The notes under the pieces: model-generated
Databases searched by the model: none
Seen by the model: the letters and a program-made list of their open reading frames with translations, nothing else
What the model was told of the DNA's origin: nothing
Assembly: GCA_002440965.1 (NCBI GenBank)
Contig: DJWJ01000034.1
Span: forward strand, 636-28,535
DNA: 27,900 bases
From: Candidatus Omnitrophica bacterium UBA6233
GTDB lineage: Bacteria > Omnitrophota > Gorgyraeia > Gygaellales > Profunditerraquicolaceae
Direction of reading: 5' to 3'
In this document: piece after piece, positions 23,946-27,900 of the stretch
How positions within the stretch are numbered: position 1 is the stretch's first letter
Layout: each line of letters starts with the position of its first letter
Program-made: the position numbers and the translations under genes

Positions 23946-24221
23946 CAACTTTTTATCCTTTGAAAGATACGCTGATCTCAACTCGTATAGAAGGCTCTCT
24001 AGCAATTCCGCCTCTTCTTTAATCAAATTCCCTTTGGTTTTTTCCTGAAGCATACCAAGGGTATCGATGATAAACTTTGCCTGGGGTAAGTCTTCTTCGG
24101 TTTTTTGAGTTGCGGGGTTGGGAATCTGGCCCAAGAAAATTGTGGCCTGCAAAGACAAAGTAGTGATAAAAAATTTAAAATCAGGAACCGGAGGAGTAAA
24201 ATTATTCTTATTTTCGTCCAT
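23934..24221 (-). CDS. DUF1844-family protein
   Basis: A 95-residue soluble protein. The core at about 12-85 (FKFFITTLSLQATIFLGQIPNP, LPQAKFIIDTLGMLQEKTKGNL, EEAELLESLLYELR) is recognised as DUF1844, a small helical family found in diderm bacteria with no known function. The last residues, LNDK, and the TGA stop come from the AT-rich repeat, so the original C-terminus was probably replaced by repeat insertion. The ATG lies one base after the amrB stop, which implies cotranscription. Confidence 0.83.
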   Translation of the reverse strand: MDENKNNFTPPVPDFKFFITTLSLQATIFLGQIPNPATQKTEEDLPQAKFIIDTLGMLQEKTKGNLIKEEAELLESLLYELRSAYLSKDKKLNDK

Positions 24222-24222
24222 A

Positions 24223-25047
24223 TTATCTTACGAGTATGCCGGCATATCCGACTACCTCGTTCCTGTCGCCGGTTACATCTGCGCTAGTCTGATATTTCAC
24301 CAACTCGGCGCATTTTGCGCCCAAAGATTTGGCCGCGCTCAACATCGCTATCACGGGGCTAACCCCGCACATAGTTATATTATTTCCGGCAACTTCTTTG
24401 CTTAAGCCCTCCGGATCAAGATTTAATACCGCCTCTATGGCCTTTTTGTCTTTTGTTTCGGCTTGTTTTTGAGATTCGTAGTGAGTCATATCCGAGCTAG
24501 CCACAAGCAGGACTTTATCCTGCAGGTTATTTTTCTTGATAACCGCGGCAATATCTTCCCCTATTTTCCTGAGAGCATTGAAATCATCCGACATAAACGC
24601 GATCGGGACAATTGTAAAATTATTCCTAAAATACTGTAAAATCGGCAATTCGACTTCCAGAGAATGCTCTTGGGCATGCGCCGACAAATCATCTTTCAAG
24701 TATCCGCTTGATTCCAGCAAATCAACTGCCAGTTTTGTATCAATATCAAGCCGGCCTAGCGGCGTAAGCCAGGCGCCTTTTGCCGCTACCGCAAAATCAG
24801 CGCCTATTCCGGTATGGTTCGGGCCAAAAAGTATTACTTTTTCTTTTATGTTTATTCTGGAAATTGTTTCTACCGCCACTTTTCCGGAATAAACATAGCC
24901 GGCATGAGGCACCATACAGGCAAAGGCGTCAATTTTAGGTTTTTGCGAATCGCCGATGAAACCGCTGATTATTTTCCTGATACCTTGAGCGGACGCGGGA
25001 TAAAATTTGCCTGCCCATACAGCCTGACGGATATTAGAGGATGCCAT
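24223..25047 (-). CDS. amrB: Memo-like protein, AmmeMemoRadiSam system protein B
   Basis: A 274-residue protein of the Memo family, structurally related to LigB-type dioxygenases. It shows WAGKFYPAS near the N-terminus, MVPHAGYVYSG and ILFGPNHTG (likely metal-ligand His residues), HSLEVELPILQY, SSDMTHYES, and the late Cys in TMCGVSP, matching the His/His/Cys metal site of human MEMO1. The bacterial function is unknown, and the usual partners (AMMECR1-like AmrA and radical-SAM AmrS) are not in the window. The start ATG 25047 is preferred over the TTG one codon earlier, because GGAAAG is 8 nt upstream. It overlaps the TIM-barrel gene by 14 bp. Confidence 0.93.
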   Translation of the reverse strand: MASSNIRQAVWAGKFYPASAQGIRKIISGFIGDSQKPKIDAFACMVPHAGYVYSGKVAVETISRINIKEKVILFGPNHTGIGADFAVAAKGAWLTPLGRLDIDTKLAVDLLESSGYLKDDLSAHAQEHSLEVELPILQYFRNNFTIVPIAFMSDDFNALRKIGEDIAAVIKKNNLQDKVLLVASSDMTHYESQKQAETKDKKAIEAVLNLDPEGLSKEVAGNNITMCGVSPVIAMLSAAKSLGAKCAELVKYQTSADVTGDRNEVVGYAGILVR

Positions 25048-25957
25048 CAAATATTCTTTCCAGCAATGCCTTGCTCTTCTTTAAATCTTTTGCCGCGGCC
25101 GGCTGATGCGCTTCGACGACTTTCAATGTTTCTTTTTTCAAATAAGGCTTGAGTTCCGAAAAATCAAGTTCCCCGTTCGAGGGGGCTTGGTGGTCAACAC
25201 AGCCGATTACATTATGGATATGCGTCCCAACCATTGTTTGGCCGTATAAGTTAAGGTATTCCCCGGAGCCAACAAAACCCAAATTCTCCATAATCCGGGC
25301 GTGTCCGGTATCGTGCCAATAGAAAATCCGGGAAGACCTGAACTTCTCCAATATAACGCCCAATTCTTCAAGATTAGGTATTTCCCGATAATAAAACCTG
25401 TTTTCTACGCCTAAATCAACGGATTCTTTCTCGGCATACTTATTCAATTCTTCGAGGCTTCTCAATGCTTGTTCAAGAAAAGGCCGGGCAAGGCCGGCTC
25501 TTGCGCGGATGAATTCTTCTCTGGCCGACCGAAACCCTTGCGTATCTTTAAGCCCGCGCCGGTAAAGATCGATAAGCTCCCGGGTCCGGTCAGGCATCTG
25601 CACTCTGCCGCAATGCAAAACAACCGCGCTTGCTCCTAAAGAACCGGCTATAGCTATTGTTCTTTTGGCGTATTTCAAGGCGTTTTTTCTTTCCTCCTCG
25701 TCAAGAGAGGCCATCGAATAGCAATCAGGCAAAGCATCAACCCGCTTGAAGGTTTCGGGTATAGGACAAAAATTATGCGCGCTTCTTATCCTGAATCCGC
25801 TACCGCCGAGAGAACTGGAAATCTCAGAAACCATTGCGGCGGTTAAATTAAAACTCAACTCCAAATCCGTAAACCCCAGTTCTTTTATCTCAAAGAGCAT
25901 ATCCTCTGCTTTATCAAAATTAGCCGCATTCCAAGAGGTAGAAAGAATAAGAGACAT
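25034..25957 (-). CDS. Sugar phosphate isomerase/epimerase-like TIM-barrel protein
   Basis: A 307-residue protein of the xylose-isomerase-like/AP-endonuclease-2 fold. Candidate metal ligands are VVLHCGR near 115, Glu in LGVENRFYY, His-Asp in YWHDTGHARI, His in MVGTHIHNVIG, and VVEAH near the end. The family covers sugar and inositol isomerases, epimerases and endonuclease IV, and the substrate here cannot be told. The DNA-repair enzyme is unlikely because the full set of endonuclease IV metal ligands is not obvious. The start ATG is 2 bp after rpsU, and the end overlaps amrB by 14 bp. Confidence 0.85.
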   Translation of the reverse strand: MSLILSTSWNAANFDKAEDMLFEIKELGFTDLELSFNLTAAMVSEISSSLGGSGFRIRSAHNFCPIPETFKRVDALPDCYSMASLDEEERKNALKYAKRTIAIAGSLGASAVVLHCGRVQMPDRTRELIDLYRRGLKDTQGFRSAREEFIRARAGLARPFLEQALRSLEELNKYAEKESVDLGVENRFYYREIPNLEELGVILEKFRSSRIFYWHDTGHARIMENLGFVGSGEYLNLYGQTMVGTHIHNVIGCVDHQAPSNGELDFSELKPYLKKETLKVVEAHQPAAAKDLKKSKALLERIFDGIL

Positions 25958-25959
25958 CG

Positions 25960-26130
25960 TTACCTTCTCTCTTTTGCCTTCTTTCTTTTACGCTCGCTGG
26001 GCTTTTCGTAATGCTTGCGGTCACGGACTTCTCTCAAGATGCCTTCCTGCTCAATCTTCTTCTTGAAACGGCGTAAAGCCGACTCAAAAGACTCATCTTT
26101 CTTAACTTCGACTTCTGACAATATAATCAT
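25960..26130 (-). CDS. rpsU: Ribosomal protein bS21
   Basis: A 56-residue basic protein containing the bS21 core ESFESALRRFKKKIEQEGI, VRDRKHYEKPSERKRKKAK. It binds the 30S platform near the anti-Shine-Dalgarno region and aids initiation. Start choice: ATG 26130 has AGGA 6 nt upstream, but AGGAG directly abuts it. An in-frame TTG three codons later (26121) has AGGAG at 9 nt and would begin closer to the family N-terminus (SEVEVKKDES). It is the first gene after the near-consensus promoter at 26179-26207 and probably heads the operon down to the DUF1844 gene. Confidence 0.96.
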   Translation of the reverse strand: MIILSEVEVKKDESFESALRRFKKKIEQEGILREVRDRKHYEKPSERKRKKAKERR

Positions 26131-26178
26131 CTCCTTTCCTGATCACAATAACTGCTAAAAAACTTAAATATTTGCATT

Positions 26179-26207
26179 AATATACCACTCTTTAAAGCGG
26201 GTGTCAA
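26179..26207 (-). promoter_or_regulatory. Strong sigma70-type promoter of rpsU
   Basis: On the minus strand there is TTGACA (26202-26207, perfect), a 17-bp spacer and TATATT (26179-26184, five of six consensus). The predicted transcription start near 26172 leaves a leader of about 42 nt ending in AGGAAAGGAG before the rpsU ATG. It is the best promoter match in the window, fitting a highly expressed ribosomal gene. Confidence 0.8.
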
Positions 26208-26557
26208 CTGCTTGTGCTCCGGGGTTGCGTCAAGCGAATTGTGTAAAGTCCTTTAAGGAGCGTTCCTTCCAGTTGTTGTTTATGTGCGTAAATATGGCAT
26301 AGATAATCCTATCACAGCTGGCGATGTTTGAGAAGCAGCTAAAGAATGAAAGGGGGCGGTTCTATTTTTCTTGAGTTTAAAGCTAGAAAAATAGAACCGC
26401 CCCCTTTATTTGTCCCCTTTATTTACAAAAAGAGCGCTCCTCGAATAGGATGAAACGGTTAAAGTATTAAGAAATGCTCGTTTTCGAATAGAAATACTTG
26501 CTGCAAAATGAATTTTTTCTATGTTGTCGAAATCTTTGGTTTTGAATTTTGATCGGT
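26208..26557. other. Gene-free stretch between rpsU promoter and the repeat protein
   Basis: It holds the hairpin at 26349-26407. Bases 26221-26256 (GGGGTTGCGTC, AATTGTGTAAAGTCC) recall a terminal inverted repeat of IS256-type elements, and 26323-26350 could encode MFEKQLKNE before being cut by the hairpin. This is weak evidence of insertion-sequence debris. GGAGCGTTC (26258 onward) and its near-complement GAGCGCTCC (26431 onward) flank the hairpin. I recognise nothing in 26408-26557, and its short open frames look spurious. Confidence 0.4.
26349..26407. repeat. Palindromic GGGGCGGTTCTAT hairpin element, copy 2
   Basis: A perfect 23-bp inverted repeat (26349-26371 with 26385-26407) around a 13-nt loop, containing GGGGGCGGTTCTATTTTTCT. 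Its core matches copy 1 at 12423-12468 except G/A in the fourth base of GGGRCGG. Bases just after it (CCCCTTTATTTGTCCCCTTTATTT) repeat the CCCCTTTATT phrase. Such hairpins resemble REP elements moved by Y1-type (RAYT) transposases, but no such gene is in the window. Confidence 0.88.
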
Positions 26558-27877
<1,320 letters not shown>

Positions 27878-27900
27878 GTAGATAGTTAGAGATTAGATTA

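Overview
The window looks like chromosome from a Gram-negative member of the PVC superphylum, most likely Omnitrophota (former OP3). Three things point there: a gene for the small basic 'signature' protein of PVC bacteria (8459-8734); a secreted protein opening with the TITTYYPSPYGVY segment that I associate with Omnitrophota (26558-27844); and a diderm envelope gene set (two-partner secretion, heptose synthesis, an NlpD-like lipoprotein). No ribosomal RNA is present, so the phylum is an inference. All 31 protein genes and the single tRNA gene lie on the minus strand, so biological order runs right to left and most neighbours overlap or nearly touch.

Reading in that direction. 27900-26558: a secreted repeat protein whose start codon is missing, next to an (AG)15 tract. 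26557-26131: a gene-free stretch with a 23-bp perfect hairpin, possible insertion-sequence debris and a near-consensus sigma70 promoter. 26130-23934: rpsU, a TIM-barrel isomerase-like protein, a Memo-like protein and a DUF1844 protein. 23821-19007: a promoter at the edge of an AT-rich repeat, then Trm112-like, aroQ, pepP, efp, accB, accC and amaP, an old conserved cluster also seen in Bacillus. 18809-5485: a second copy of the AT-rich repeat with a candidate promoter, then PPi-type pfk, gmhA, hldE2-like, thiD2, thiC, tRNA-Gly(CCC), an NlpD-like lipoprotein, an archaeal-type ATPase, four phosphohydrolase/HIT genes (metallophosphoesterase, HIT, dGTPase, GAF-HD-GYP), SPOR, PVC signature protein, SH3, site-2 protease, aroB and a lone POTRA protein. 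5462-1: the TpsB outer-membrane transporter, then, from its own promoter, a very large TpsA exoprotein that runs off the left edge.

Most of the window is housekeeping: translation (rpsU, efp, tRNA), shikimate pathway (aroB, aroQ), fatty-acid initiation (accB, accC), thiamine pyrimidine synthesis (thiC, thiD2), glycolysis, and envelope building. The accessory interest lies at the two ends: the tpsA/tpsB/POTRA secretion module on the left and the start-less repeat protein on the right. Two families of small intergenic repeats add to this. One is a GGGRCGGTTCTAT hairpin with two copies. The other is an AT-rich quasi-palindrome with two copies, each carrying an outward TTGACA that appears to serve as the -35 box of the next operon. 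I see no CRISPR array, complete insertion sequence, prophage or recognisable new defence system.
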